Positions 44,577-55,317 of a stretch of 64,000 bases of DNA are shown here, piece after piece. A program made the position numbers and the translations under genes. The stretch comes from Streptomyces fildesensis. GTDB lineage: Bacteria; Actinomycetota; Actinomycetes; Streptomycetales; Streptomycetaceae. The number at the start of each line of letters is the position of its first letter. The first letter of the stretch is position 1. The stretch is taken from NCBI RefSeq assembly GCF_016107395.1, contig NZ_JAAIKO010000002.1, positions 124,001-188,000 on the forward strand, given 5' to 3'. The notes under the pieces are model-generated. The model was not told the origin of the DNA, did no database searches, and saw nothing but the letters and a program-made list of their open reading frames with translations.

Positions 44577-45049
44577 GGGCGGCCCGGTCGGCCACGGCGG
44601 CCCGCGCGCCCTTCGTCCTGCTGGTGGTGGCGCTGCTGGCCGGCGGCCTCATCTCGCTGCTCCTGCTGAACGGGGCCGTCAACCAGGACTCCTTCGAGCT
44701 CAACCGGCTGCAGAAGGACACCACCACGTACACCGACGAGGAGCAGGCGCTCCAGCAGGACGTGGACCGGTACAAGGCGCCCGACGCGCTCGACCGCCGC
44801 GCCCGCGAGCTGGGCATGGTGCCCGGCGGCAACCCCGCCTTCCTGAACCCGGACGGCACCGTGCGCGGCGACCCCACCGAGGCCGAGGCCGCGCCGACCG
44901 CGGCACCCGTCCGCACCCAGGCGCCGTCCAGCACGGCCCCCACCACGAACGCCCCCGCCACGAACGGCACCCCCGCCACGAAGCCGTCCGGCGGCGCGCC
45001 CTCGCCGACCCCCCACGGCTCCCAGACGTCCCAGACCACCGGCAGGTGA
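44573..45049 (+). CDS. ftsL: Cell division protein FtsL
   Basis: A 158-residue bitopic membrane protein of the FtsQ-FtsL-FtsB divisome subcomplex. One transmembrane helix (about 13-35, [19 protein letters not shown]) is followed by a coiled-coil ([20 protein letters not shown]). A Thr/Pro-rich tail ends the protein. The GTG at 44573 overlaps the rsmH stop, and GAGGAGG lies just upstream. The position between rsmH and ftsI is diagnostic. The frame is open far upstream, but only by GC-rich chance. Confidence 0.93.
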   Translation: MRAARSATAARAPFVLLVVALLAGGLISLLLLNGAVNQDSFELNRLQKDTTTYTDEEQALQQDVDRYKAPDALDRRARELGMVPGGNPAFLNPDGTVRGDPTEAEAAPTAAPVRTQAPSSTAPTTNAPATNGTPATKPSGGAPSPTPHGSQTSQTTGR

Positions 45050-45099
45050 CCTCGTGACCAGTCCCCGCATCCTGCGCACCGCTCCGGGGGACGGTGCGC

Positions 45100-47118
45100 A
45101 TGAGTGAGCCGAGGCGCCCGCAGCGCGGGCGGCTGCCGGGCCCCGGCGGGCCGCGGAAGGCCGGGGCGCCGGGAGCGGCCGGACAGGGCTCGCAGCGGTC
45201 GCAGGACGCCAGGAGACCGGGCCGTCCCGCCCCGGGCGACGTCCGCCGGCCCGCCGCCCGCCGCCCGCGCCCGCCACGCCCCCCGGCCCCGCTGCGGCTG
45301 GGCCGCCCCAGGCCCCGGCTGCGGCTCGTCAGCGTCGCGCTGACGCTGGTGATGCTCGCGTTCGTCGTCCGGCTGCTGCAGGTGCAGGCCGTCGACGCGC
45401 CCGCGTACGCGGCCAAGGCCGCCGTCAACCGCTGGGTCTCGCACACCGTCGCCGCCGACCGGGGGACCATCACCGACCGGTCGGGCACCGACCTGGCGAC
45501 GACCGTCGACGCGTACGACATCACCGCGGACCCGTTCCTGTTCACCTCCGCCCAGACGAAGACCGCGGACGCGCCCGCGCAGGCGGCCGAGCTCCTCGCG
45601 CCGATCGTCGGCGGCGACGCCAGGACCATCGCGAAGAAGCTCGCCACCCCGAACTCCCGCTACCAGGTCATCGCCAGGCAGCAGTCCCCGCAGGTCTGGA
45701 ACCAGATCAAGGACCTCAAGCGGGCGCTGAACGACAAGGCCGCGAAGACCAAGGGCGGCGGCGGCAGTGTACTGGCCGGCATCTTCAGTGATCCGCACAC
45801 CAAGCGGATCTACCCCGGCGGCGACCTCGCGGCCGGAGTGATCGGCTTCGTCAACGGCGAGGGCGCCGGCGGCGGCGGTCTCGAGGCGATGCTCGACCAG
45901 GAGCTCGCGGGCGAGGCCGGGAAGATCCGCTACGCCCAGTCCAGCGGCCGCCAGGTGCCGACCGCCGGAGTCCAGGAGCACCCCGCCGTGCCCGGCTCGG
46001 ACGTGCAGCTGACCATCGACCGCGACATCCAGTGGGCGGCGCAGAGCGCCATCACCGCGCAGGTGCAGAAATCCCGGGCGGACCGCGGCTACGTCATCGT
46101 CCAGGACACCCGCACCGGCGAGATCCTCGCGATGGCCAACGCCCCCGGCTACGACCCGAACGACCTCACCCACGCCAGCGCCAACGCGCTGGGCAACGCG
46201 GCCGTCCAGGACGCCTACGAGCCCGGCAGCGTCAGCAAGCTGATGTCGATGGCCGCGGTCCTGGACCAGGGCGTCGCGACCCCGGAGACCCACGTCACGG
46301 TCCCCGGCACCCTGCCGCGCGCCGACCGGATCTTCCACGACGACATCGACCACGGCACCTGGTCGCTGACCCTCAACGGGGTGCTCGCCAAGTCCAGCAA
46401 CATCGGCACGATCCTGGCGACCGGCCAGCTCGGCAGGACCCAGGCGCAGGCGAACGCGGTGCTGTACTCGTATCTGAAGAAGTTCGGGATCGGCGATCCC
46501 ACCGGGCTCGGCTTCCCCGGCGAGACCCGCGGGATCCTGGCCAAGCCGCAGAACTGGAACGCCTCCCAGCAGTACACGATCCCGTTCGGCCAGGGCCTGT
46601 CGCTCAACGCGCTGCAGGCCACGTCGGTCTACTCGACGGTCGCCAACGGCGGCGTCCGCGTGGAGCCCAGCCTGATCCGCGGCATCACCGGTCCCGACGG
46701 CCGCTTCGTACCGTCCGAGGCGCCCAAGACGTCCCGGGTGGTCAGCGAGAAGACCGCCAAGACGCTGGCGACCATGCTGGAGTCCGTGGTCGGCGACGAA
46801 CAGGGCACCGGAAACAAGGCGCAGATCGCCGGATACCGGGTCGCGGGCAAGACCGGCACGGCCAACCGGGTGGACCCGGTCACCGGCCGGTACAAGGGGT
46901 ACACGGCCTCGTTCCTGGGCTTCGCGCCCGCCGACAACCCGCGTGTCACCGTCTCCTGCGTGATCCAGAACCCGACCAGCGGCAGCTACTTCGGCGGGCA
47001 GATCTGCGGCCCGGTCTTCAAGCAGGTCATGGAATTCGCCCTCAAATCCCTGCAGGCCGCGCCCTCGGGCGCGGAGGCGCCGCACCTGCCCGTCGAGTTC
47101 GACCCATCGAAGAGGTGA
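45100..47118 (+). CDS. ftsI: Septum transpeptidase FtsI (class B PBP)
   Basis: A 672-residue penicillin-binding protein for septal peptidoglycan crosslinking. A long basic, Pro/Arg-rich cytoplasmic tail (about 1-70) precedes one transmembrane helix (about 77-95). A dimerisation domain follows with DRGTITDRSGTDLA. The transpeptidase motifs are SVSK (SxxK) in PGSVSKLMS, SSN (SxN) in KSSNIGTI and KTGT in AGKTGTAN. There are no PASTA repeats. The ATG at 45100 has GGGGGA about 8 nt upstream; an in-frame GTG lies at 45094. The stop overlaps the murE GTG. Confidence 0.95.
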   Translation: MSEPRRPQRGRLPGPGGPRKAGAPGAAGQGSQRSQDARRPGRPAPGDVRRPAARRPRPPRPPAPLRLGRPRPRLRLVSVALTLVMLAFVVRLLQVQAVDAPAYAAKAAVNRWVSHTVAADRGTITDRSGTDLATTVDAYDITADPFLFTSAQTKTADAPAQAAELLAPIVGGDARTIAKKLATPNSRYQVIARQQSPQVWNQIKDLKRALNDKAAKTKGGGGSVLAGIFSDPHTKRIYPGGDLAAGVIGFVNGEGAGGGGLEAMLDQELAGEAGKIRYAQSSGRQVPTAGVQEHPAVPGSDVQLTIDRDIQWAAQSAITAQVQKSRADRGYVIVQDTRTGEILAMANAPGYDPNDLTHASANALGNAAVQDAYEPGSVSKLMSMAAVLDQGVATPETHVTVPGTLPRADRIFHDDIDHGTWSLTLNGVLAKSSNIGTILATGQLGRTQAQANAVLYSYLKKFGIGDPTGLGFPGETRGILAKPQNWNASQQYTIPFGQGLSLNALQATSVYSTVANGGVRVEPSLIRGITGPDGRFVPSEAPKTSRVVSEKTAKTLATMLESVVGDEQGTGNKAQIAGYRVAGKTGTANRVDPVTGRYKGYTASFLGFAPADNPRVTVSCVIQNPTSGSYFGGQICGPVFKQVMEFALKSLQAAPSGAEAPHLPVEFDPSKR

Positions 47119-48761
47119 CAACGATCACATCCGACGGCGACCGCCCCGGCCGGGACCGGGGGTCTTTTGGCCCCGACCGGGGCCAGCCCGGTAACCTCAC
47201 CGCCGTGCCAAAAGCTGATCAGTCCCCCCTCAAGCAGCCGGGCGCGCCCCGCCCGTCCGCAGTCCGTCCCAAAGCGCTGGCGGAGCTGGCCGCGCGGCTC
47301 GGTGCGGAGCCGCCCGCGGACGGCGCCCCCGCCACTGGCATCACCCACGACTCCCGGGCGGTCCGCCCCGGCGACGTCTACGCGGCACTGCCGGGCGCCC
47401 GCTTCCACGGCGCCGACTTCGCCGTCCAGGCGGCGGACCTGGGCGCCGTCGCGATCCTCACCGATCCAGCGGGCACCGAGCGTGCCGCGGCCACCGGTCT
47501 GCCGGTCCTGACCGTGGACGACCCGCGTGCCCGGATGGGCGCGCTGGCCGCCTGGATCTACGACGAACCGGGCGAGGACCTGCTGCAGATCGGCATCACC
47601 GGAACGTCGGGCAAGACCACCACCGCCTATCTCGTCGAGGGCGGTCTGCGGGCCGTGCACGGCAAGGCCACCGGTCTCATCGGCACCGTCGAGTCGCGGA
47701 TCGGCGACGAGCGGATCAAGAGCGAGCGCACCACCCCCGAGGCCACCGACCTCCAGGCGCTCTTCGCCGTCATGCACGAGCGGGGCGTCCGGTCGGTCGT
47801 CATGGAGGTCTCCAGCCACGCGCTGGTGCTCGGCCGGGTGGACGGCGCCGTCTTCGACGTGGCGGTCTTCAACAACCTCAGTCCCGAGCACATGGAATTC
47901 CACACGGACATGGAGGACTACTTCCAGGCGAAGGCGCGGCTGTTCACGCCGCAGCGCAGCCGGGTCGGCGTCGTCAACCTGGACGACGCGTACGGCCGCC
48001 GGCTCGTCGCCGAGGCCGGGGTCCCCATCACCACGTTCTCCGCCGAGGGGGACCTGGACGCCGACTGGCGTGCCACGGACGTCGAGACCGGCCCGCTGGG
48101 CAGCACCTTCACCGTGACCGGGCCCAAGGGCGAGACGGCACGGGCCGCCGCCCCGCTGCCCGGCCCGTTCAACGTCGCCAACACCCTCGCCGCGATCACC
48201 GCGCTGGTCATCGCCGGCATGGACCCGCAGACCGCCGCGGACGGCGTCGCAGCCGTCCCCGGGGTGCCCGGCCGGCTGGAAGGTGTCGACGCGGGCCAGC
48301 CGTATCTCGCGGTCGTGGACTACGCCCACAAGACCGACGCCGTCGAGTCCGTGCTGCGCGCCCTGCGCAAGACCACCGAGGGCCGGATCCACGCCGTGCT
48401 CGGCTGCGGCGGCGACCGCGACCAGCACAAGCGCGGCCCGATGGGCGCCGCCTGCGCGCGGCTCGCGGACACCGCCGTACTGACGTCCGACAACCCGCGC
48501 TCCGAGGACCCGCTCGCGATCCTCGCCGCGATGCTGAACGGAGCAGCCGAAGTACCCGCCCACGAACGCGGGCACGTCATCGTCGAGCCCGACCGGGCCG
48601 CCGCCATCGCCATCGCGGTAGCCCGGGCCGAGCCCGGCGACATCGTGCTGGTCGCGGGCAAGGGCCATGAACAGGGCCAGGACATCGCCGGAGTGGTACG
48701 CCCCTTCGACGACCGGGAAGTACTGCGCGCCGCCATCGAGAAGGACCAGGAACAGCTGTGA
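47115..48761 (+). CDS. murE: UDP-MurNAc-tripeptide synthetase
   Basis: A 548-residue Mur ligase that adds diaminopimelate to UDP-MurNAc-L-Ala-D-Glu in the cytoplasm. The ATP loop is GITGTSGKTTT. The Mur-core segments (THDSRAVRPGDVYAALPG, VMEVSSHAL, VDYAHKTDA) are present. The DNPR motif in TSDNPRSEDP marks diaminopimelate specificity; Streptomyces uses the LL isomer. The start is uncertain: GTG at 47115 overlaps the ftsI stop (GTGA). GTG at 47205 follows a TAACCT box by 7 nt and could be a leaderless start, giving 518 residues. Confidence 0.93.
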   Translation: MTTITSDGDRPGRDRGSFGPDRGQPGNLTAVPKADQSPLKQPGAPRPSAVRPKALAELAARLGAEPPADGAPATGITHDSRAVRPGDVYAALPGARFHGADFAVQAADLGAVAILTDPAGTERAAATGLPVLTVDDPRARMGALAAWIYDEPGEDLLQIGITGTSGKTTTAYLVEGGLRAVHGKATGLIGTVESRIGDERIKSERTTPEATDLQALFAVMHERGVRSVVMEVSSHALVLGRVDGAVFDVAVFNNLSPEHMEFHTDMEDYFQAKARLFTPQRSRVGVVNLDDAYGRRLVAEAGVPITTFSAEGDLDADWRATDVETGPLGSTFTVTGPKGETARAAAPLPGPFNVANTLAAITALVIAGMDPQTAADGVAAVPGVPGRLEGVDAGQPYLAVVDYAHKTDAVESVLRALRKTTEGRIHAVLGCGGDRDQHKRGPMGAACARLADTAVLTSDNPRSEDPLAILAAMLNGAAEVPAHERGHVIVEPDRAAAIAIAVARAEPGDIVLVAGKGHEQGQDIAGVVRPFDDREVLRAAIEKDQEQL

Positions 48762-50170
48762 TCCCACTCACCCTCGCCGAGGTCGCTGACGCGGTCGGCG
48801 GGAGCATGCACGACATACCGGAACCAGGGACGCGCGTGACGGGCCCCGTGGTCATCGACTCCCGTGAGGTGGTGCCCGGCGCGCTGTTCGCCGCCTTCGC
48901 CGGCGAGCGCGTGGACGGCCACGACTACGCGGTGGGCGCCGTGAAGGACGGAGCGGTGGCGGTACTCGCCTCCCGCCCCGTCGGCGTGCCCGCGATCGTC
49001 GTCGACGACGTCGTGGCCGCGCTCGGCGCCCTCGCCCGGACCGTCATCGCCCGGCTCGGCGCGACCACCGTCGCCCTCACCGGTTCGGCCGGCAAGACCA
49101 GCACCAAGGACCTGATGGCCCAGTTGCTGGAACGGCACGCTCCCACGGTGTGGACACCCGGCTCGTTGAACAACGAGATCGGGCTGCCGCTCACCGCGCT
49201 GCGCGCCGAGGAGTCCACCCAGCACCTGGTGCTCGAGATGGGCGCCCGCGGCATCGGCCACATCCGGTATCTGACGGAGCTGACCCCGCCGCGGATCGGC
49301 GTGGTCCTGAACGTCGGCGCCGCGCACATCGGCGAGTTCGGCGGCCGGGACCGGACGGCCATCGCGAAGGGCGAACTCGTCGAGTCGCTGCCCGCCGCGG
49401 AACAGGGCGGAGTGGCGGTCCTCAACGCCGACGACCCGCTGGTGCGTGCGATGTCCTCGCGCACCTCGGCCCGCGTCGTGCTCTTCGGCGAAGGGCCCGA
49501 CGCCGAGGTCCGCGGGGAGAATGTCCGGCTCAACGACCGAGGTCAGGCGCTCTTCACACTCCGCACACCCACCGGGTGCGCCGAAGTGACCTTGCGCCTG
49601 TACGGTGAGCACCACGTGTCGAACGCGCTCGCCGCGGCCGCCGTCGCCGGTGAACTGGGCATGCCCGTCGAGGAGATCGCCACCGCGCTCTCCGCCGCGG
49701 GAACCCTTTCGCACTGGCGTATGGAGGTCACCGAGCGGCCCGACGGCGTGACGGTCGTCAACGACGCCTACAACGCGAACCCCGACTCCATGAGAGCCGC
49801 TCTGCGCGCGCTCGCCGCCATGGGGCGCGGGCGCCGTACGTGGGCGGTGCTCGGCGAGATGGCCGAACTCGGTGAGGAGTCCCTCACCGAGCACGACGCG
49901 GTCGGGCGACTGGTCGTCCGGCTCAACGTCAGCAAGCTCGTGGCCGTGGGCGGCTTGGAAGCCGCCTGGTTGGATATGGGCGCCAAGAACGAGGGTTCGT
50001 GGGGTGAGGAGTCGGTGCACGTGTCCGACGCGGAGACGGCGATCGACCTGCTGCGCAGCGAATTGCGCCCGGGGGACGTCGTGCTGGTGAAGGCATCTAG
50101 GTCGGTCGGACTGGAGCGCGTGGCGCTGGCGCTGCTCGACGGCACCGAAGGTGAGGTCGCCGCGCGATGA
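48758..50170 (+). CDS. murF: UDP-MurNAc-tripeptide:D-Ala-D-Ala ligase
   Basis: A 470-residue Mur ligase adding D-Ala-D-Ala to complete the cytoplasmic precursor. The ATP loop is [13 protein letters not shown] (about 108-120). Typical segments are [37 protein letters not shown] and [13 protein letters not shown]. The GTG overlaps the murE stop (GTGA), and the stop overlaps the mraY ATG (ATGA). The murE-to-murD genes are thus translationally coupled. Confidence 0.96.
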   Translation: MIPLTLAEVADAVGGSMHDIPEPGTRVTGPVVIDSREVVPGALFAAFAGERVDGHDYAVGAVKDGAVAVLASRPVGVPAIVVDDVVAALGALARTVIARLGATTVALTGSAGKTSTKDLMAQLLERHAPTVWTPGSLNNEIGLPLTALRAEESTQHLVLEMGARGIGHIRYLTELTPPRIGVVLNVGAAHIGEFGGRDRTAIAKGELVESLPAAEQGGVAVLNADDPLVRAMSSRTSARVVLFGEGPDAEVRGENVRLNDRGQALFTLRTPTGCAEVTLRLYGEHHVSNALAAAAVAGELGMPVEEIATALSAAGTLSHWRMEVTERPDGVTVVNDAYNANPDSMRAALRALAAMGRGRRTWAVLGEMAELGEESLTEHDAVGRLVVRLNVSKLVAVGGLEAAWLDMGAKNEGSWGEESVHVSDAETAIDLLRSELRPGDVVLVKASRSVGLERVALALLDGTEGEVAAR

Positions 50171-51231
50171 AGCAGATTCTCGTATCCGGTGTGCTCGGTC
50201 TCTTCCTGTCGCTGATCGGCACCCCGCTGCTGATCCGGCTGCTGGCCCGCAAGGGTTACGGGCAGATGATCCGTGACGACGGTCCGAAGGCGCACCACAG
50301 CAAGCGCGGCACTCCGACGATGGGCGGCATCTCGTTCATCCTGGCGACCCTGGTCGCCTATGCCGCGACCAAGGTCATCACCAGCGAGCGGCCGACCATG
50401 TCCGGTCTGCTGGTGCTGTTCCTGACCGCGGGCCTCGGCCTGGTCGGGTTCCTGGACGACTACATCAAGATCGTCAAGCAGCGGAGCCTGGGCCTGCGGG
50501 CCAAGGCGAAGCTGGGCGGCCAGCTCATCGTCGGCATCGCGTTCGCGGTCCTGGCGCTGAACTTCTCGGACTCGCGCGGCCAGACCCCGGCCTCCACCAA
50601 GCTGTCCTTCACCCAGGACTTCGGCTGGACCATCGGCCCGGTGATCTTCGTCATCTGGGCGCTGTTCATGATCCTGGCGATGTCCAACGGCGTGAACCTC
50701 ACCGACGGCCTCGACGGTCTGGCCACCGGTGCGTCCGTGATGGTCTTCGCCGCCTACACCGTCATCGGCGTCTGGCAGTACGGCCAGTGGTGCGGCGCCC
50801 CGCTCAGTGCCAACGGCGCCTGTTACGAGGTCAGGGACCCACTCGACCTGGCGGTCGTCGCCGCGGCCCTGATGGGCGCGTGCTTCGGCTTCCTGTGGTG
50901 GAACACCTCACCGGCCAAGATCTTCATGGGCGACACCGGCTCGCTGGCCCTCGGCGGCGCGCTCGCCGGTCTGGCGATCTGCTCGCGCACCGAGATGCTG
51001 CTCGCGATCCTCGGCGGCCTGTTCGTCCTCATCACGCTCTCCGTCGTCATCCAGGTCGGCTCCTTCCGGCTCACCGGCAAGCGGGTCTTCCGGATGGCGC
51101 CACTCCAGCACCACTTCGAACTCAAGGGCTGGAGCGAAGTCCTGGTCGTGGTCCGCTTCTGGATCATCCAGGGCATGTGCATGGCCATCGGCCTCGGACT
51201 GTTCTACGCCGGCTGGGTGGCCGCCTCGTGA
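50167..51231 (+). CDS. mraY: Phospho-MurNAc-pentapeptide translocase
   Basis: A 354-residue polytopic membrane enzyme with about ten helices. It transfers phospho-MurNAc-pentapeptide to undecaprenyl phosphate, making lipid I. Signature motifs are the [10 protein letters not shown] loop, GFLDDYIKI with the Asp pair, [17 protein letters not shown] and the C-terminal [12 protein letters not shown]. The ATG at 50167 overlaps the murF stop. The murD GTG overlaps its own stop. Confidence 0.96.
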   Translation: MKQILVSGVLGLFLSLIGTPLLIRLLARKGYGQMIRDDGPKAHHSKRGTPTMGGISFILATLVAYAATKVITSERPTMSGLLVLFLTAGLGLVGFLDDYIKIVKQRSLGLRAKAKLGGQLIVGIAFAVLALNFSDSRGQTPASTKLSFTQDFGWTIGPVIFVIWALFMILAMSNGVNLTDGLDGLATGASVMVFAAYTVIGVWQYGQWCGAPLSANGACYEVRDPLDLAVVAAALMGACFGFLWWNTSPAKIFMGDTGSLALGGALAGLAICSRTEMLLAILGGLFVLITLSVVIQVGSFRLTGKRVFRMAPLQHHFELKGWSEVLVVVRFWIIQGMCMAIGLGLFYAGWVAAS

Positions 51232-52673
51232 CAGCGCCGCACCCGGTGGCGACCGAACTGGCGGGCGTCCGCGTCACCGTCGCGGGCCTGGGCGTCTCCG
51301 GCGTCCCGGCCGCACGGGCACTGCACGCCCTGGGCGCCGTCGTCACCGTCGTGAACAGCGGCGACGGCGAGCGGGAGCGGACCGAGGCCGAGGGGCTGCG
51401 GGAGCTGGGCGTCACCGTGCGCCTGGGCGACGGCGACACCCTCCCCGAAGGCACCGGGCTCGTCGTCACCGCACCGGGCTGGAAGCCCACGAGCCCGCTC
51501 TTCGCGGCCGCCGAGGCGGCCGGTGTCGAGGTGTGGGGCGACGTGGAGCTGGCCTGGCGACTGCGGGACGAGAGTGCCGCGCCGTGGCTGGCGGTCACCG
51601 GCACCAACGGCAAGACCACCACCGTCCAGATGCTCGCCTCCATCCTCAAGGCCGCCGGCCTGCGGACCGCCGCCGTCGGCAACATCGGCGTCTCGGTCCT
51701 GGACGCCGTGCTCGGCGAGGAGAAGTACGACGTCCTGGCCGTCGAGCTCTCGAGCTACCAGCTGCACTGGGCGCCCAGTGTCCGGCCGCACTCCGCGGCC
51801 GTCCTCAACCTCGCGCCGGACCACCTGGACTGGCACGGCTCCATGGAGGCGTACGCCGCCGACAAGGGCCGGATCTACGAGGGCAACCAGGTCGCCTGCG
51901 TCTACAACACCGCGGACCCGGCGACCGAGGCACTGGTCCGCGAGGCCGACGTCGAGGAGGGTGCCCGCGCGATCGGCTTCACCCTCGGCAGCCCCGGTCC
52001 CTCCCAGTTCGGCGTGGTGGACGGCATCCTGCTCGACCGCGCCTTCGTCGAGGGACGGCACAAGAACGCCCAGGAGCTCGCGGAAGTCTCCGACGTCCAG
52101 CCGCCCGCCCCGCACAACATCGCCAACGCGCTGGCCGCCGCGGCGCTGGCCCGCGCCTTCGGCGTCGAACCGGCCGCCGTACGCGACGGGCTGCGCGCCT
52201 TCCGGCCCGACGCCCACCGCATCGCCCTCGTGGAGACCGTCGACGAGGTCGCCTACGTGGACGACTCCAAAGCCACCAACACGCACGCCGCCGAGGCCTC
52301 GCTGGCCGCCTACGAGTCCATCGTGTGGATCGCCGGCGGCCTCGCCAAGGGCGCCACGTTCGACGAGTTGGTCATCAGGTCCGCCCCGCGGCTGCGCGGC
52401 GCGGTGCTGATGGGCGCCGACCGCGCGCTGATCCGCGAAGCGCTCGCGCGACACGCCCCTGAGGTCCCGGTCACCGACCTGGAACGGACCGACACTGGGG
52501 CGATGGCCGCGGCGGTGGAGGCGGCGAGGGAGCTCTCCCGGCCCGGTGACACGGTTCTGCTGGCACCGGCCTGCGCCTCCATGGACATGTTCACCAACTA
52601 CGGCAAGCGTGGCGAGGCATTCGCCGAGGCCGTGCGGGCCCTGGTACCCGAGAGCGCGGGGCACGACAAGTAG
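51228..52673 (+). CDS. murD: UDP-MurNAc-L-Ala:D-Glu ligase
   Basis: A 481-residue Mur ligase that adds D-glutamate. An N-terminal dinucleotide-like fold ([17 protein letters not shown]) is followed by the ATP loop [13 protein letters not shown] (about 122-134). Other motifs are [27 protein letters not shown] and [17 protein letters not shown]. The GTG at 51228 overlaps the mraY stop. The cluster then breaks, with 59 bp before ftsW. Confidence 0.96.
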   Translation: MTAPHPVATELAGVRVTVAGLGVSGVPAARALHALGAVVTVVNSGDGERERTEAEGLRELGVTVRLGDGDTLPEGTGLVVTAPGWKPTSPLFAAAEAAGVEVWGDVELAWRLRDESAAPWLAVTGTNGKTTTVQMLASILKAAGLRTAAVGNIGVSVLDAVLGEEKYDVLAVELSSYQLHWAPSVRPHSAAVLNLAPDHLDWHGSMEAYAADKGRIYEGNQVACVYNTADPATEALVREADVEEGARAIGFTLGSPGPSQFGVVDGILLDRAFVEGRHKNAQELAEVSDVQPPAPHNIANALAAAALARAFGVEPAAVRDGLRAFRPDAHRIALVETVDEVAYVDDSKATNTHAAEASLAAYESIVWIAGGLAKGATFDELVIRSAPRLRGAVLMGADRALIREALARHAPEVPVTDLERTDTGAMAAAVEAARELSRPGDTVLLAPACASMDMFTNYGKRGEAFAEAVRALVPESAGHDK

Positions 52674-52732
52674 CCGGGCGTCCCCGCTCCCCAAGTCGTA
52701 GACCCCCGGCGCTGTACCACTGGAGGGGACGC

Positions 52733-54124
52733 ATGACGGCAGACCGTTCCGCCGCCCGCGGCGTGGAACGCCGTTCCCGCGAAGGGGCGGCCCGCGTGCT
52801 GCCCGCCAAGCGCGTCGCTGCGGGCCCCGCCAGGCCCGCCGTACCCGCCCCGGCACGCAAGGAGGCCAGGACCCGGCGGTCCGGCCCCCTGGGGGGCGCA
52901 CGCAGGCTCCACGACCGCCTCCAGGCGGCCTGGGACCGGCCGCTCACCGCGTATTACCTGATCCTCGGCGGAAGCCTGCTCATCACCGTTCTCGGGCTGG
53001 TGATGGTCTACTCCGCGTCGATGATCCAGGCGCTGCGCTACGGCTACCCGTCCACGTACTACTTCCGCAAGCAGTTGCTGGCCGCCGCCATCGGCACCGT
53101 GCTGCTGATCTCCGCCGCGCGTATGCCCGTCAAGCTGCACCGCGCGCTGGCGTATCCGCTGCTGCTCGGCGCCGTTTTCCTGATGTGCCTGGTCCAGGTG
53201 CCGGGAATAGGGGAAACGGTCCACGGCAATACCAACTGGATCTCTCTCGGCGGGCCTTTCCAGCTGCAGCCCAGCGAATTCGGCAAGCTCGCACTCGTCC
53301 TGTGGGGCGCCGACCTGCTGGCCCGCAAGAGCGACAAGAACCTGCTGATCCAGTGGAAGCACCTGCTGGTGCCCCTGGTGCCCGTGACATTCATGGTGCT
53401 CGGCCTGATCATGCTCGGCGGCGACATGGGCACCACGGTCATCCTCACCGCGATTCTCTTCGGCCTGCTCTGGCTGGCCGGCGCCCCCACCCGGTTGTTC
53501 GTGGGAGTACTTTCCGGCGCCGCCTTCCTCGCGTTCCTGGCCATCAAGACCAGCCCCAACCGGATGTCACGGCTCGGCTGCATCGCCGCCAGCGATCCGG
53601 GCACCAACGACCAGTGCTGGCAGGCCGTGCACGGGATCTACGCCCTCGCATCCGGTGGCTGGTTCGGTTCCGGACTGGGCGCGAGTATGGAAAAATGGGG
53701 CGAACTGCCCGAGCCGCACACCGACTTCATCTTCGCCGTCACCGGGGAGGAACTGGGTCTCGCGGGGACGCTGTCGGTTCTCGCCCTCTTCGCGGCCCTA
53801 GGCTATGCGGGTATCCGCGTGGCCGGTCGTACGGAGGACCCCTTCGTCAGGTTCGCAGCGGGTGGCGTGACAACCTGGATCACGGCTCAGGCCGTGATCA
53901 ACATTGGTGCGGTGCTCGGCCTGCTGCCGATCGCCGGAGTCCCGCTTCCGCTGTTCTCCTACGGAGGTTCGGCCCTCCTGCCGACGATGTTCGCGATCGG
54001 GTTGCTCATCTCCTTCGCTAGGAGTGAGCCCGGGGCGCGAGCGGCACTGGCCGTGCGCGGACCCGGGGTGATGTCACGGACGATGAGACGGTTCGTCAAA
54101 GGACGGCCGTCCGGGAAGCGGTGA
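52733..54124 (+). CDS. ftsW: Peptidoglycan glycosyltransferase FtsW
   Basis: A 463-residue SEDS-family polymerase that partners FtsI in septal synthesis. An Arg/Ala-rich N-terminal extension of about 65 residues precedes about ten transmembrane helices. Conserved SEDS segments include NTNWISLGGPFQLQPSEFGK, a TDFIFAVTGEELGL motif near 310 and IAGVPLPLFSYGGSAL. It starts with ATG behind GGAGGGG. The murG gene follows 6 nt after the stop. A sporulation-specific promoter for ftsW is known in other Streptomyces, but I could not identify it here. Confidence 0.95.
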   Translation: MTADRSAARGVERRSREGAARVLPAKRVAAGPARPAVPAPARKEARTRRSGPLGGARRLHDRLQAAWDRPLTAYYLILGGSLLITVLGLVMVYSASMIQALRYGYPSTYYFRKQLLAAAIGTVLLISAARMPVKLHRALAYPLLLGAVFLMCLVQVPGIGETVHGNTNWISLGGPFQLQPSEFGKLALVLWGADLLARKSDKNLLIQWKHLLVPLVPVTFMVLGLIMLGGDMGTTVILTAILFGLLWLAGAPTRLFVGVLSGAAFLAFLAIKTSPNRMSRLGCIAASDPGTNDQCWQAVHGIYALASGGWFGSGLGASMEKWGELPEPHTDFIFAVTGEELGLAGTLSVLALFAALGYAGIRVAGRTEDPFVRFAAGGVTTWITAQAVINIGAVLGLLPIAGVPLPLFSYGGSALLPTMFAIGLLISFARSEPGARAALAVRGPGVMSRTMRRFVKGRPSGKR

Positions 54125-54130
54125 ATTTCG

Positions 54131-55225
54131 GTGCATGTCGTACTCGCCGGTGGGGGGACCGCCGGCCACATCGAGCCTGCGCTCGCGCTCGCCGATGCCC
54201 TGCGCAGGCAGGACCCGACCGTAGGAATCACAGCGCTCGGCACGGAGAAGGGCCTGGAGACCAGGCTCGTCCCGGAGCGCGGTTATGAACTGGCGCTGAT
54301 CCCGGCCGTTCCGCTGCCACGCCGCCCCACGCCCGAACTGATCACCGTCCCCGGACGGCTGCGCGGCACCATCAAGGCCGCGGAGCAGATCCTGGAACGC
54401 ACCAAGGCCGATGTGGTCGTCGGGTTCGGCGGCTACGTCGCGCTGCCCGGCTATCTCGCCGCCAAGCGGCTCGGTGTGCCGATCGTCGTCCACGAGGCCA
54501 ACGCCCGCCCGGGCCTCGCCAACAAGATCGGCTCGCGCTACGCCCACGGCGTCGCCGTCAGCAGCCCGGACAGCAAGCTGCGCAACGCCCGTTACATCGG
54601 CATCCCGCTGCGCCGGACGATCGCCACCCTCGACCGGGCCGCCGTGCGCGCCGAGGCACGGGCCTATTTCGGACTCGACCAGAACCTGCCGACGCTGCTG
54701 GTCTCCGGCGGCTCCCAGGGCGCCCGCCGGCTGAACGAGGTGATCGCCACGGTCGCCCCGCGACTGCAGCAGTCCGGCGTCCAGATCCTGCACGCGGTCG
54801 GTCCGAAGAACGAACTCCCGGTCCCCGACAACATGCCCGGAATGCCGCCCTACCGCCCGGTTCCGTACATCGACCGGATGGATCTCGCCTACGCGGCCGC
54901 CGACATGATGCTCTGCCGGGCCGGCGCGATGACCGTCGCCGAGCTGTCCGCGGTCGGCCTGCCGGCCGCCTACGTCCCGCTGCCGATCGGCAACGGCGAA
55001 CAGCGCCTCAACGCCCAGCCGCTGGTCAAGGCGGGCGGCGGGCTGCTGGTGGACGACGCCGAGGTGACCCCGGACTGGGTCGTCGGCAACGTCCTCCCGG
55101 TGCTGACCGATCCGCACCGGTTGTACGAGATGTCCCGGCACGCCGCCGAGTTCGGCCGCCCCGACGCCGACGACCTGCTGGTCGGCATGGTGTACGAGGC
55201 GATCGCCGCCCGCCGGGCAGGATAG
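54131..55225 (+). CDS. murG: MurG N-acetylglucosaminyltransferase
   Basis: A 364-residue GT28 enzyme on the inner membrane face. It adds GlcNAc to lipid I, forming lipid II. The N-terminal glycine loop is [18 protein letters not shown]. Further on are [25 protein letters not shown], the linker-region [12 protein letters not shown] and the UDP-GlcNAc motif [18 protein letters not shown]. The start is GTG without a strong ribosome-binding site, 6 nt after ftsW, so it is likely coupled. Confidence 0.96.
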   Translation: MHVVLAGGGTAGHIEPALALADALRRQDPTVGITALGTEKGLETRLVPERGYELALIPAVPLPRRPTPELITVPGRLRGTIKAAEQILERTKADVVVGFGGYVALPGYLAAKRLGVPIVVHEANARPGLANKIGSRYAHGVAVSSPDSKLRNARYIGIPLRRTIATLDRAAVRAEARAYFGLDQNLPTLLVSGGSQGARRLNEVIATVAPRLQQSGVQILHAVGPKNELPVPDNMPGMPPYRPVPYIDRMDLAYAAADMMLCRAGAMTVAELSAVGLPAAYVPLPIGNGEQRLNAQPLVKAGGGLLVDDAEVTPDWVVGNVLPVLTDPHRLYEMSRHAAEFGRPDADDLLVGMVYEAIAARRAG

Positions 55226-55317
55226 GAGCCCCCCGGCGGGCTTGGACAGCAAGCCCGCCCAGGGGCGGCCCCCGGTCACGTTCCGGGGGCGGCCAGGGCG
55301 CAGGAAGGGGCGAATGC

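Noticed and set aside
47169-47184. GGCCCC/GGGGCC hairpin inside the 5' end of murE as an internal terminator
   Set aside because: It is only 6 bp, with no T-run, inside a tightly coupled operon. It is noted only as a local palindrome near the alternative murE start.
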